NCBI GenBank assembly: GCA_002238965.1
Contig: MPNJ01000003.1
Location: 186,001 to 250,000 of the forward strand
Length of the DNA stretch: 64,000 bases
DNA from: Nitrospinae bacterium bin107
GTDB lineage: Bacteria; UBA8248
Reading direction: 5' to 3'
The position numbers and the translations under genes are program-made. This document shows positions 42,251 to 51,254 of this stretch, one piece after another; the first letter of the stretch is position 1; every line of letters starts with the position of its first letter. The notes under the pieces were generated by a model. It ran no database searches. It was not told where the DNA came from and saw only the letters and a program-made list of their open reading frames with translations.

Positions 42251-43012
42251 ATGCCGGGCAAGCTGGAAGGAAAGAGAACCATCGTCACGGGCGCCTCATC
42301 GGGTATCGGTGCGGCCATCACGCGCAGATTCAGCGCGGAGGGCGCATCCATCTGGGCGGCGGGCGGTTTCAACCAGGAACGCTTGAGTGGAATCATCACC
42401 GAATGTAGCGCAGGAGGCGGAAAAATCGACGGTCGATGCTACGACTTGAGAGACGCGCGAAAAGCAAACGACCTCATGAGCGACGGCGCACAATTCCTGG
42501 GCGGTCTCGATATCATGGTGAATTGCGCCGCCATGCGAGGGCACAAGAGTTTTCTCGAATTCACCGACGAGCAAATTGACGACCTGTACGAAGTGAACGC
42601 GAAATCCGTGTTCATCGCCACGCGCGAGGCGGCCAGGCTCATGGCGCCCCAGGGAAAGGGAAAAATCCTGATGATCGGCTCCATCGACGGCGAGCGCGGG
42701 GTTCCCGGCAACGCCCTCTATTGCGCCACAAAAACCTCCATGCACAACTTGACGCGCGCCCTCGCCGTGGAACTCGGCCCCATGGGACTGCGCGTCAACT
42801 GTCTCATGCCGGGCACCACCGAGAGCGAGCGCGTGAAGGAGATCCACATCAACGATCCCGTGCGCGCCCAGGCGAAACTGCCCCGTATACCCGTGAACCG
42901 CTTTGCGACTCCCGAGGAAATGGCCGTAGTATCGCTCTTCATGGCCTCGGACGAAAATGATTTCATGAACGGCGCCTTCATCTCTTGCGACGGCGGCACA
43001 CTGGCGATGTAG
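42251..43012 (+). CDS. Short-chain dehydrogenase/reductase
   Basis: The 253 residues contain the NAD(P) motif TGASSGIGAAI (14-24), NCAAMRG, the catalytic Ser in MIGSIDG and the YCATK (YxxxK) pair, followed by LRVNCLMPGTTESER. Classical SDR of the FabG-like type; substrate unknown. AAGGAGAAGAC precedes the ATG. It follows the hydrolase and is 83 bp before the RidA-fusion gene. Confidence 0.92.
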   Translation: MPGKLEGKRTIVTGASSGIGAAITRRFSAEGASIWAAGGFNQERLSGIITECSAGGGKIDGRCYDLRDARKANDLMSDGAQFLGGLDIMVNCAAMRGHKSFLEFTDEQIDDLYEVNAKSVFIATREAARLMAPQGKGKILMIGSIDGERGVPGNALYCATKTSMHNLTRALAVELGPMGLRVNCLMPGTTESERVKEIHINDPVRAQAKLPRIPVNRFATPEEMAVVSLFMASDENDFMNGAFISCDGGTLAM

Positions 43013-43095
43013 CCGGACTGCGGTCCCTGAGAAGAGGAATACCCCGACCATAAGAAAACATCACGATTTGCCAACCCACGGAGGTTTATCGAGCG

Positions 43096-44466
43096 ATGAA
43101 GAAAGCCCCTATCGTTTGTGAGGATGTCTCCCCCGCATTCCCGCCCTATCCGGTGGCAGTCAAGGCCGGCGAGCTATTGTTCGTCTCAGGATTAAGACCC
43201 GTCGGCCCGGCTGGATTCGCAGACCTGCCCGAAGCCGGACGCGAGCAGATGCAGGGCTACCCACTCGCCGACCTCACGGAAGAGCGAGTCGTCGCCGACT
43301 CCTGGGCTGTCCACGACAGCCTTGAAAAAGTTCTCGTCGCAGCGGGCACGCATCGCGACCAGGTGCTGCGCCAGCATATCTGGCAGCGCGACAAGCGTTA
43401 TTTTCCCAGCTACGAACAAGTCCGGGTGCACTGGCAGCCGACGCCCGCACCGAGCAGCGGGCTGGGCGTGACTGACGTAATCGGGCGCGGCAGACACTGG
43501 ATCGGGGTCGACGCCATCGCCGCCTGCACACAGGCCGGCGGCGTGTTCGGCGAACGCGAGGTGATGACCGACGTATACAACCCGGATCTTCCCGCGGCCT
43601 CGCACTACTGCCAGGCGATACGCTCGGGCCCGTTCGCCTTTTTCGCCGGGCACATCCCGATCAAGACCGCAGAGCCCGGTAAACCGCTTGTAAACTCTTA
43701 TGACGACGTGCCTGAGGAGGGTCGTTTCCTCTCAACGGGGCGCAGCCATCCCGATAGCCGCCACGGCCCCATCGCATCGCAAACATGGTACGTCTTCAAC
43801 GAGTTGCGCCGCACGCTCGCGGGCCACGGCATGGATATGGAAGACGTCGTGAACGTGTCGATTTTCCTGAGCGACCTGCGCGATTACTCCACGTACCACC
43901 GGGTACACACCCATTTCTTCCCGGAGGTTCAACCATCGCTTTGCGTCGTGGGATTCGACGAAGTGGGCCACCGCGGCACGCGCATCGAAATCGAAATCAC
44001 CGCCATGGACAGGCGCAGTGGGCTCACCCGCCAGTCGTTCCCCTGGCCGGGGACGGCGCCCTTCGCGGCTCCCGCCGTCACGCAGGCGGGGCCGGTATAT
44101 TACTTCTCGGGCATGGTGGGCGTCGACGAGGCGGGAGCGCTCGTGCGGGGCGCCGATTCCCTTACCGAAGCGGGGCGGCGCGCCGTGTTGCCTATGGAAA
44201 AAATTGAGCGGCGGCCGGGTCTCGCCGCGCAATGCTGGATGGCGTGGGAACAGCTACGCGCCGCCGCGGCGGGTGCGGATATGGAACTGGCGGACATCTC
44301 CATGACCAGGGTGTACCTCTCCGACCCGGCGGACTTGGGCGTGTACGAGGCGGTTCGCGAGACCTTCATCGACGAGGACCTGCCCGCGTTCGAGTGCGTG
44401 ATCGTGCATGGTCCCGGCCCGGTTGCGGAATCGCTGGTCCAAATCGACGCTATCGGAATGAAATAA
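43096..44466 (+). CDS. Triple RidA/YjgF-domain fusion protein
   Basis: The 456 residues are three RidA-like domains in a row: about 10-150 (AVKAGELLFVSGLRPVG to WIGVDAIAA), 170-312 (AIRSGPFAFFAGHIPI to RIEIEITAM) and 325-455 (AVTQAGPVYYFSGMVGV to VQIDAIGM). RidA proteins are about 130 residues, form homotrimers and hydrolyse reactive imines/enamines with an Arg at the subunit interface. A three-domain chain could fold as one pseudo-trimer. An interface-type Arg is possible in domain 1 (VIGRGRHWIGVD) and domain 2, but the third lacks one (GPGPVAESLVQID), so not all sites need be active. Same strand as the hydrolase and SDR genes. Confidence 0.85.
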   Translation: MKKAPIVCEDVSPAFPPYPVAVKAGELLFVSGLRPVGPAGFADLPEAGREQMQGYPLADLTEERVVADSWAVHDSLEKVLVAAGTHRDQVLRQHIWQRDKRYFPSYEQVRVHWQPTPAPSSGLGVTDVIGRGRHWIGVDAIAACTQAGGVFGEREVMTDVYNPDLPAASHYCQAIRSGPFAFFAGHIPIKTAEPGKPLVNSYDDVPEEGRFLSTGRSHPDSRHGPIASQTWYVFNELRRTLAGHGMDMEDVVNVSIFLSDLRDYSTYHRVHTHFFPEVQPSLCVVGFDEVGHRGTRIEIEITAMDRRSGLTRQSFPWPGTAPFAAPAVTQAGPVYYFSGMVGVDEAGALVRGADSLTEAGRRAVLPMEKIERRPGLAAQCWMAWEQLRAAAAGADMELADISMTRVYLSDPADLGVYEAVRETFIDEDLPAFECVIVHGPGPVAESLVQIDAIGMK

Positions 44467-44496
44467 CGGGAACGACAAAAACGACGCCTTGCGGGG

Positions 44497-45180
44497 TCAG
44501 AACCAGGCCCACAAATCTTCCTTTGCGCGAAGTTCCTCGCTGTCTCCGTCGAAAACGATGCGCCCGCCTTTGAGCACGATTGCGCGCTCGACAACGTCCA
44601 GGGCGGCGAGCACGTTCTGCTCGACGAGGATCAGTCCGGTACCGAGTTCTGAGTTGATACGCGAGAGCGAGCCCAGCACGCTTTTCACGATTGCCGGAGC
44701 GAGGCCGGCGGTCGGCTCGTCGAGCAGGAGGATTTGGGGCCGCGTCATCAAGGCCAGCGCGACCGCGAGCATCTGCTGCTCTCCACCGCTCATGTCGCCT
44801 GCGAGCTGGTCCTGGCGTTCCCGCAGCAGCGGAAAAAGGGCAAAAGCCTCCTCGAGAAACGAGGAGTCTGATTTCGAACCCGCAATGTGGAGGTTCTGCT
44901 CGACCGTGAGGTTCGGAAAAACGTTCTGGACCTGCGGAACGAAGCCGATTCCCAGCATGACGTTGCGGTGAACCTGATCCGGCACGATGGGCGAACCACC
45001 GAAATCCACGTCGCCGGAAACATCCCTGACGCCACCCACCAGACATTTGAGAAACGTCGACTTGCCCGAACCGTTGTGACCGAATATTCCTATCCGCACA
45101 CCGGTCTCAAAAGACAGCGACACGTCGTTCACGGCGATAAGCGGCCCGTAGCGGGCCGTGAGGTTTTGGACTTCGAACAT
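44497..45180 (-). CDS. livF: Branched-chain amino-acid-type ABC importer ATPase LivF-like
   Basis: The 227 residues start MFEVQNLTARYGPLIAVNDV and have Walker A FGHNGSGKST, signature MSGGEQQMLAVALALM, Walker B ILLLDEPTAGLAPAI and the H-switch LILVEQNVLAAL. The short form without a C-terminal extension is LivF. It powers the LivHM permease encoded upstream. The ATG is 13 bp behind livG with GAGAGGGAACG. Substrate type is inferred only from the family, which also moves amides, urea and aromatic acids. Confidence 0.92.
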   Translation of the reverse strand: MFEVQNLTARYGPLIAVNDVSLSFETGVRIGIFGHNGSGKSTFLKCLVGGVRDVSGDVDFGGSPIVPDQVHRNVMLGIGFVPQVQNVFPNLTVEQNLHIAGSKSDSSFLEEAFALFPLLRERQDQLAGDMSGGEQQMLAVALALMTRPQILLLDEPTAGLAPAIVKSVLGSLSRINSELGTGLILVEQNVLAALDVVERAIVLKGGRIVFDGDSEELRAKEDLWAWF

Positions 45181-45193
45181 CGTTCCCTCTCGA

Positions 45194-45964
45194 TTACTGC
45201 GGGTGTTCGCCGCCGAAATACAGGTCCGTGAGCTGCGAATCGCGTGTGAGTTCGTCGACGGAGCCGCTGGCCAGAACGCATCCGTTGAACATGAAAACCG
45301 TGCGATCGCTGATGTCGCGAATGAACGAGATGTTGTGCTCCACCACGCAGACCGCCCGGCCGGCCTGGGCCTCTTCGCGGATGACGCGGATGATCGTCTC
45401 ATACGCCTGTCCCTCGACGCCCGCCATGGGTTCATCCAGCAACAGGCACGCCGCATCGCTCATCAACGCCCGGGCGAGTCCGATCCGCTTCTGCTGTCCG
45501 TAGGAGAGTTCAATCGCCATATCGTGCATTTTGTCAGCAAGGCCCACGCGCTCGAGAAGCACCATGGCCTTCTCCGTTGCTTCCTGGCGGAAGGCGTCGA
45601 CCGAGCGGCGGCGTAACAGAATGCGCGCCAGGGATTCTCCGGGGTAGCGCCGCGTCGCAATCAACATGTTGTCGATTACCGACATCGAGTGAAACATGCG
45701 TGTGTTCTGCCAGGTTCGGGCCAGGCCGATGCGCGCGCGGTGGTGCATGGGCAATTGATCCACGCGATGGCCTTCCAGAATGATTGAGCCCGCATCCGGG
45801 GGAATCACGCCTGAGATCAGGTTGAACAAAGACGTCTTGCCCGCCCCGTTGGGGCCGATGAGGCCGACGATCTCGCCCGCCTCGAAGCTCAGGTTGACGT
45901 CGTCCGCCACCACGATTCCGCCAAAGCTCTTGTGCAGATCCTCGACCCTGACGATTCCGCTCAT
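45194..45964 (-). CDS. livG: Branched-chain amino-acid-type ABC importer ATPase LivG-like
   Basis: The 256 residues contain LIGPNGAGKTSLFN, the LivG-type LARTWQNTRMFHSMSVIDN segment, LSYGQQKRIGLARALM, LLLDEPMAGV and VVEHNISFI. The ATG overlaps the end of livM (ATGA). The signature reads LSYGQ rather than LSGGQ, a common variant in LivG. Confidence 0.92.
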   Translation of the reverse strand: MSGIVRVEDLHKSFGGIVVADDVNLSFEAGEIVGLIGPNGAGKTSLFNLISGVIPPDAGSIILEGHRVDQLPMHHRARIGLARTWQNTRMFHSMSVIDNMLIATRRYPGESLARILLRRRSVDAFRQEATEKAMVLLERVGLADKMHDMAIELSYGQQKRIGLARALMSDAACLLLDEPMAGVEGQAYETIIRVIREEAQAGRAVCVVEHNISFIRDISDRTVFMFNGCVLASGSVDELTRDSQLTDLYFGGEHPQ

Positions 45965-46875
45965 TCCGCATCCCTCCTCGCCCTGAAGGCCGCGCTCGCG
46001 CTCCAGGCCTCGAGACCGCCGCCGCCTCTGGTGCCTCCCATCAGGCCCTGAGGGCGTGCGAAGAGGAAGAATATGACGAGCGTCGTATAGATGACGCCCT
46101 GAAGCGGCGCCATGATGGAGACGGGCAGGCCGAGAAACGTGATGGCCTGCGGAAGGGTCGTCAGGAGCACCGCGCCCACCAGAGGTCCCCACGTCGTGGC
46201 GGCGCCGCCCACGACCACCATCGTCAACAGGGCCGCAGATGTGAATATACCGAATTGCTCGGGCGTGACGTAGGCGAAGTAATGCGCATAGAGAGCGCCC
46301 GCCAGACCGGCCATGCCCGAGCCGATAGCGAACAGGACGATCTTGATGTTCATCGCATTGCGGCCCAGGGCGCTGAAAGCTTCCTCGTCGTTTCGCATGG
46401 CGGTGATGGCCCGCCCGTAATCCCCTTCTACAATCCAGCCCACAAGCAGGACCGCGCAGGCGGCGACGACCGCGATGAGCAGGACGAAGACGAGGCTTCT
46501 CGACGGGCCTTCGTTCAGCACCGGAATGTTGGTCAGCCCTCCTGCCGCGCCAGTGAATTCGAGGTTGTTGATGACGTGCAGGATACCCAACTGAAACCCG
46601 ATGCTGGCGATGACGAGGTAATCGCCCGACACGCGAAGCGAAGGCAGCGACACGCCGAATGAGAGCACCATCGCGATTCCTGCTCCCATCAGGATAGAGA
46701 GCGGCACCGGAATCTGCAGGTGAATCGCCAGCAGGCCGGAGCAATAGGCCCCGATGGCGTAGAAGATGGGATGGGCGACGCTCATCAGCCCGCCGTATCC
46801 CAGAATGAGATTGAAGCTCGTAGCGAGGATCACGTTGATCCCGATGAGCACCATTACTGTGAGAATATATTCCAT
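45961..46875 (-). CDS. livM: Branched-chain amino-acid-type ABC importer permease LivM-like
   Basis: The 304 residues form about 8-9 membrane helices with the LivM start VLIGINVILATSFNLILGYG. It carries the family cytoplasmic loop GRAITAMRNDEEAFSALGRN (about 155-174) that touches the ATPases, and GGAATTWGPLVGAV. It begins 7 bp after livH and overlaps livG. Confidence 0.92.
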   Translation of the reverse strand: MEYILTVMVLIGINVILATSFNLILGYGGLMSVAHPIFYAIGAYCSGLLAIHLQIPVPLSILMGAGIAMVLSFGVSLPSLRVSGDYLVIASIGFQLGILHVINNLEFTGAAGGLTNIPVLNEGPSRSLVFVLLIAVVAACAVLLVGWIVEGDYGRAITAMRNDEEAFSALGRNAMNIKIVLFAIGSGMAGLAGALYAHYFAYVTPEQFGIFTSAALLTMVVVGGAATTWGPLVGAVLLTTLPQAITFLGLPVSIMAPLQGVIYTTLVIFFLFARPQGLMGGTRGGGGLEAWSASAAFRARRDAE

Positions 46876-46882
46876 GTCCTAC

Positions 46883-47830
46883 TCAATCGCGCGTGGCGTC
46901 GGCCACCGCCACGGCGGCGGAGCGTCCCGAAGGTCTCACCAGCCCGCTCAGCTTGCGCGGCAAGGCGAATCCGCGCGGGAAGAAGATGATGACGACAAAT
47001 ATCAGAATATAGGCCAGCAGCGCCTGCCATTTGGACGCGATGACCAGAATGCTGAACGCCTGTATGAGACTCAGCGCAATCGCCGCGATTCCTGCGCGAA
47101 AGACGTTGCCAATCCCGGCCAGAATCGTCGCGATGACGGCGAAGATCAAAAGATGCTGGAGCGGCGTGGAGGGAAACAACGCCGCCTTCGTCCCGAAAAG
47201 ATACATGCCCGCCGTGATGAGTACCGCAGCGATGGAGATCGAAACACCGTAGGCGCGCTTTCGGCTGATTCCGTATATCTCCGCCAGATTCTCGTTGTCG
47301 GCGACGGCAATCAGATACTGGCCGTAGCGCGTGCGGTTGATGAAGAGGTAGAGGATCAGCATCAGCACCGCCGTCACGGTGAGCGCCACCAGGTCCCAGT
47401 GGCTGATCGCGATGCCGCCGTAAAGATCGACGGGCCACAACAGGCTCGGGTAGAGCGTCTGCGGCTCGGTTCCGAAGGCGAGTTCGGTGAGATAGACAGA
47501 GAACTCCGAGAAAACGATCGTGAAGATGAACAGGGTTAGGATAGAGGAATTGCGATCACGGAAAACCATGAATGCGTAGCGCTCGAGCGCGAGCGAAACC
47601 GCAAGCGTTATCAGTAGCCCGAAAACCAGGGCGGGAACCAGCGGCAGACCCCAGTGCCGAAACGCCACGAGCAGGGAGTAGTAGGCGAACACCATCACCC
47701 CGGCCTGAGCGAAGTTCCATATCTTGTTGACCTTGAGGACGAGCGAGAAGGCGACCGCAAACAGGCAGTAATAGGTCGCGGCGGCGAAGCCCGTCCACAG
47801 GAGCTGCCCCAAAATCCCCCAGGTCAGCAT
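46883..47830 (-). CDS. livH: Branched-chain amino-acid-type ABC importer permease LivH-like
   Basis: The 315 residues form about eight membrane helices. The coupling loop RTRYGQYLIAVADNENLAEI (about 186-205) is followed by YGISRKRAYGVSI, and IFAVIATILAGIGNVFRAGI by a helix pair. It pairs with LivM. No strong ribosome-binding site is visible. The hairpin at 47859-47886 separates it from the binding-protein gene. Confidence 0.9.
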   Translation of the reverse strand: MLTWGILGQLLWTGFAAATYYCLFAVAFSLVLKVNKIWNFAQAGVMVFAYYSLLVAFRHWGLPLVPALVFGLLITLAVSLALERYAFMVFRDRNSSILTLFIFTIVFSEFSVYLTELAFGTEPQTLYPSLLWPVDLYGGIAISHWDLVALTVTAVLMLILYLFINRTRYGQYLIAVADNENLAEIYGISRKRAYGVSISIAAVLITAGMYLFGTKAALFPSTPLQHLLIFAVIATILAGIGNVFRAGIAAIALSLIQAFSILVIASKWQALLAYILIFVVIIFFPRGFALPRKLSGLVRPSGRSAAVAVADATRD

Positions 47831-47858
47831 GGCTTGACGTCACACACGTTAAATTCCC

Positions 47859-47886
47859 GGTGGGCGCGCCCGCCGGCGCGCCCACC
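47859..47886 (-). promoter_or_regulatory. GC-rich hairpin between binding-protein and permease genes
   Basis: GGTGGGCGCGCC pairs perfectly with GGCGCGCCCACC over a CGCC loop. It has no T-run. Such hairpins behind binding-protein genes protect the upstream mRNA from 3' decay, or partly stop transcription, giving more binding protein than permease. Confidence 0.7.
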
Positions 47887-47904
47887 CAGAGGAAACATAA
47901 GCCA

Positions 47905-49089
47905 TTAATCCTTCTGGGAGCCGATCAGCGTGAATTTACCGCCCTTCACCTGCCAGAAATAAACCGGCTTCTTGACCGTGTGGTCGTCGTTGATGGTCAC
48001 CGTATTGGTCAAAGGCTGCTCGAACGTCTTTATTGCCACCAGCGCCTTGCGCATGTTTTCGCCGGTGATCGGCAGTTTCTTGTCCAGCACCCATTTGTAG
48101 AGCGCCGCCACGATGTAGGGCGCATCGTAGAAATACTGCGTGTAGGGCAGCCCGATGGGCATGCGCTTGTACGCCTTTTTCCAGCGCTCGATATAGGCGG
48201 GCAGGTTCTTGTTGTCTTCCACGCTGGGGGCCAGCGCGGTCACGATGATGCCCTCGGCCCCCTTGCCCAACTGCTGGATCATTTTGGGGTTGAAAGCCGT
48301 CTGATAGCTGGTGATCTGGGTCTTCACGCCGAGCTGACGCATTTGCGCGACGACGGCCGTGAAATCGCGGATCACGCTGTGGATGTGGATGATGTCGGGA
48401 TTCGCCGCTTTCACCTTGAGCACCAGGCCGGTGAAGTCCGAACGCTCCTGTTCGTACGACTCGAAAACGACGACTTTGCCGCCGGCCTTCTTGAAGCTGT
48501 TGCTGAATACCTTGGCCCCGTCACGGCCCGTCTCGTGGTTCACGTGCAAGACGGCGGCGCGGCGCTTGCCCATCTTCTGAAAGGCGTATTTGCCCAAGGC
48601 GTTCATGTCCACGTCCGCCAGCGGGAATGTCGTATAGACGTAATCGCCCAGCCGCGCGATGGCCGGCGCGTTTGCGCCCACACTGAGCATCAGCACTTTC
48701 TCGCGGTTGGCGATGGGGGCGACCGCCTTGACCACGTTGCTGAACGCGGTGATGTACACGGGCACCTTCTCCACATGGACGAAGCGGTTGACCACCGCGA
48801 TGCCGACCTCCGGCTTCGCCTGGTGATCCAGAATGATGGCTTCGAGCGGATGACCGTTGACGCCGCCCTTGGCGTTGATGTCCTCGACCGCCCAGCGGAC
48901 CGCCTGCATCTGGTCCTTGCCGAAAATCGCGGCGGGCCCGGTCAACGGATCGGCAACCCCGAAGCGAAGCGGTTTCTTCTTGGCTGCAGGCGCGTCACCG
49001 GCGAGCGGGCCGCCCAGCAAACCAATCGCTACGACGAGCGCAATCCAGAAAGTGGCGCGTTTCAAAAAGCGCGAAAAAATTTGGTTCAT
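47905..49089 (-). CDS. Periplasmic binding protein of the Liv-type importer
   Basis: The 394 residues have a signal peptide (FWIALVVAIGLLGGPLAGDAPA) followed by LRFGVADPLTGPAAIFGKDQ, the standard start of LivJ/HAAT-type receptors. AIILDHQAKPEVGIAVVNRF and VPVYITAFSNVVKAVAPIAN follow. The ATG at 49089 is chosen for CGGGAGAAAAGTCG upstream. It is the first gene of the importer operon. The ligand could be a branched-chain or aromatic amino acid or a small carboxylate. Confidence 0.9.
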   Translation of the reverse strand: MNQIFSRFLKRATFWIALVVAIGLLGGPLAGDAPAAKKKPLRFGVADPLTGPAAIFGKDQMQAVRWAVEDINAKGGVNGHPLEAIILDHQAKPEVGIAVVNRFVHVEKVPVYITAFSNVVKAVAPIANREKVLMLSVGANAPAIARLGDYVYTTFPLADVDMNALGKYAFQKMGKRRAAVLHVNHETGRDGAKVFSNSFKKAGGKVVVFESYEQERSDFTGLVLKVKAANPDIIHIHSVIRDFTAVVAQMRQLGVKTQITSYQTAFNPKMIQQLGKGAEGIIVTALAPSVEDNKNLPAYIERWKKAYKRMPIGLPYTQYFYDAPYIVAALYKWVLDKKLPITGENMRKALVAIKTFEQPLTNTVTINDDHTVKKPVYFWQVKGGKFTLIGSQKD

Positions 49090-49250
49090 CGACTTTTCTC
49101 CCGTGTGGATGTGAACCTCGTTATTCGGTTGTTTGGCAGTCCGAAAATTACAACACGGCCCCTTCAGCCTTGTCAATGTATTGGCGGGAGAAGCCGTAAA
49201 GCCAATGGGCGCCAGGATAAGGGAAAATCTGATGGTTGGCGGCGTAGACG

Positions 49251-50324
49251 TCACCTCCCGTGGGCGCGGTGGTACTGGTCAGCGACATAGGCCTCATCCA
49301 TCACGCCGAGTGCGGCGGCCGCCTTTTGCGGCCAATAAGGCTCACGCAGCATCTCGCGCGCCATGAATACGATGTCGGCCTCGCCGTTTCGGACAATCTG
49401 ATCCGCCTGCCACGCCTGGGTGATCATCCCCACCGTGGCTGTGGGTATATCAGCCCCCGAACGCACGGCCTGCGATAGCGGCGCCTGATAACCCGGACCC
49501 ACGGGAATCTTCGCCAGCGGCGTTCCCCCGCCCCCGCTGCAATCGATGAGGTCGATTCCTTCGGTTTTGAGGAGTTTTGCGAGCTCAATCGTTTCATCGA
49601 GCGTCCAGCCGCCCTCGTAATAGTCCGTGCACGAGAGGCGGATGGCCAGCGGCTTTTCTTCCGGCCATTGTTCCCTCACGATTCGAACGGTCTCCAACGT
49701 GAAGCGTATGCGGTTCTCGAAGCTCCCGCCGTAGTTATCGTCTCTGTGGTTCGAAACCGGGGAGTGGAAGCTGTGGAAGAGATATCCGTGCGCGCCATGA
49801 ATCTCGAGCCACCCGAAACCCGCTTCGTCGGCTCGCCTCGCGCCCTGGCGAAACGCCTCCTGGATCAAGGCGATCTCCTCGACGCTCAACGCCTTGGGCA
49901 CGCGCGCCTTCTCGTGAAACGGAACCGCGCTCGGCGCCACGATCTCCCAGCCGCCCTCCTCGTCGGAGAGATAACCTCCGCCCTCCCAGGTGGGCGCGCA
50001 ACTACCCTTTCGGCCCGCGTGCCCTATCTGAATTCCGGCGACGGCCCCCTGTCCGGAGACGAAGCGCGCAACGCGCGCCAAGGGTTCTACGTGCTCATCC
50101 GACCAGATACCCGAGCACCCGCGCGTAATACGTCCGCGCGCCTCCACGTTCGTCATCTCGACCATCACCAGACCAGCACCCCCGACCGCGCGGGCACCCA
50201 GGTGCACGAGGTGCCAGTCGGTGAGCTTTCCGTCATCCGCGCTGTACTGGCACATGGGGGACACGCAAATCCGGTTCCTGAGCGTGGCGCCCCGCAAAGA
50301 GAATTCATCGAAAAGTTTGGCCAT
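49251..50324 (-). CDS. NADH:flavin oxidoreductase (Old Yellow Enzyme, YqjM-type)
   Basis: The 357 residues form the FMN TIM barrel with RNRICVSPMCQYSADDG (about 17-33, Cys and Tyr of the thermophilic-like class), IQIGHAGRKGS, the catalytic pair in WLEIHGAHGYLFHSF, the family loop YGGSFENRIRFTLE and DIVFMAREMLREPYW. It reduces activated C=C bonds with NAD(P)H. The ATG at 50324 has GAGAGGAAAG upstream. It is preceded on its strand by a terminator, so it has its own transcription start. Confidence 0.92.
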   Translation of the reverse strand: MAKLFDEFSLRGATLRNRICVSPMCQYSADDGKLTDWHLVHLGARAVGGAGLVMVEMTNVEARGRITRGCSGIWSDEHVEPLARVARFVSGQGAVAGIQIGHAGRKGSCAPTWEGGGYLSDEEGGWEIVAPSAVPFHEKARVPKALSVEEIALIQEAFRQGARRADEAGFGWLEIHGAHGYLFHSFHSPVSNHRDDNYGGSFENRIRFTLETVRIVREQWPEEKPLAIRLSCTDYYEGGWTLDETIELAKLLKTEGIDLIDCSGGGGTPLAKIPVGPGYQAPLSQAVRSGADIPTATVGMITQAWQADQIVRNGEADIVFMAREMLREPYWPQKAAAALGVMDEAYVADQYHRAHGR

Positions 50325-50356
50325 CTTTCCTCTCACCCTTGGGAAACAGAAAACTC

Positions 50357-50398
50357 AAAAAAATCCTCCGGGCGGCTTGGGAATCCCGCCCGGAGGAT
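50357..50398 (-). terminator. Intrinsic terminator after the SDR gene
   Basis: ATCCTCCGGGCGG (50363-50375) and CCGCCCGGAGGAT (50386-50398) make a perfect 13-bp stem with a 10-base loop. On the minus strand it is followed by seven T. It ends the SDR transcript upstream of the flavin oxidoreductase gene. Confidence 0.92.
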
Positions 50399-50418
50399 AA
50401 AAAGGCGCACAGCGTCGT

Positions 50419-51207
50419 TTATGGCGTCGCCCTGCGGCTACCGCCATCCATGTAAATGGAACTACCATTCACGTAAGAACACGCGGCGGAGGCCAGGAAC
50501 GCCGCGACGTTCGCCACTTCTTCGGGCTCGGCGATTCTTCCGGCTGGCGTCCTGGCGCCGACTTCTTTCAAGAACTCTTCCACGTCCTTGCCCGCCTTGT
50601 CTGCGGGTCCCTGCATGAGGTCACGCGCGCGCTGCGTGTTCGTCATGCCCGGACAGAGAGTATTCACCTGAATCCCCTCCCCCGCCACGGCGTCCGAAAG
50701 CGCTCTCGTATTGTTGAGCACCGTGATGTTCGCCGCGCTCGTGGGGATGTTCCCCCGCGCGGGACTCGCGCCTGCACCGCCCGCGATGTTCACGATGCGG
50801 CCCCAGCCGTTTTTCTTCATGTGGGGAATCACCAACTGGGACATGCGCAGATACCCGTACGTCTTGAGCGTGAGCGCCTCTGTGATGAACTCCGCGTCGA
50901 GTTCAAGAATGTCTCCACCCCGCGCCGCGCCCGCGCTGTTGATGAGGATGTCCACGCCTCCGAAATTCGCGACGCACGCATCGACCACCTTCTTGCAGCC
51001 ATCGAGTGAATTCAGATCGGAGGAGACGGACATGCCCTCGCCGCCTGCGGCGTTCACATCTTCCACCGCCGTAGCCAAAAGCGCCTCATCGCGCGCCGTG
51101 ACGCACACGCGGGCGCCCTCTTTCGCCAGCGCGATAGCGCATTCACGGCCGATGCCCCGGCTCGCACCCGTCACGATAGCAATCTTTCCCGTCAAACCTA
51201 GGTCCAT
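50419..51207 (-). CDS. SDR-family protein lacking the YxxxK catalytic pair
   Basis: The 262 residues show the SDR cofactor motif TGASRGIGREC (about 13-23), NSAGAARGG and LCPGMTNTQR. At the usual catalytic place the sequence reads P-T-S-A-A-N-I-T-V-L-N-N-T-R-A-L, so T and N stand where Y and K are expected. It may therefore be a non-classical or catalytically altered SDR. AAGGAGAATAAG precedes the ATG. It lies 47 bp downstream of the zinc dehydrogenase gene on the same strand. Confidence 0.88.
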   Translation of the reverse strand: MDLGLTGKIAIVTGASRGIGRECAIALAKEGARVCVTARDEALLATAVEDVNAAGGEGMSVSSDLNSLDGCKKVVDACVANFGGVDILINSAGAARGGDILELDAEFITEALTLKTYGYLRMSQLVIPHMKKNGWGRIVNIAGGAGASPARGNIPTSAANITVLNNTRALSDAVAGEGIQVNTLCPGMTNTQRARDLMQGPADKAGKDVEEFLKEVGARTPAGRIAEPEEVANVAAFLASAACSYVNGSSIYMDGGSRRATP

Positions 51208-51254
51208 CTTATTCTCCTTAGAAAATCATGAATAAATGATGAAAATGAAATTCC

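Noticed and set aside
47860-49290. Long open frame on the plus strand opposite the Liv binding-protein gene
   Set aside because: It mirrors the GC-rich codon pattern of the real gene on the other strand, contains no domain and overlaps a gene with clear family features.
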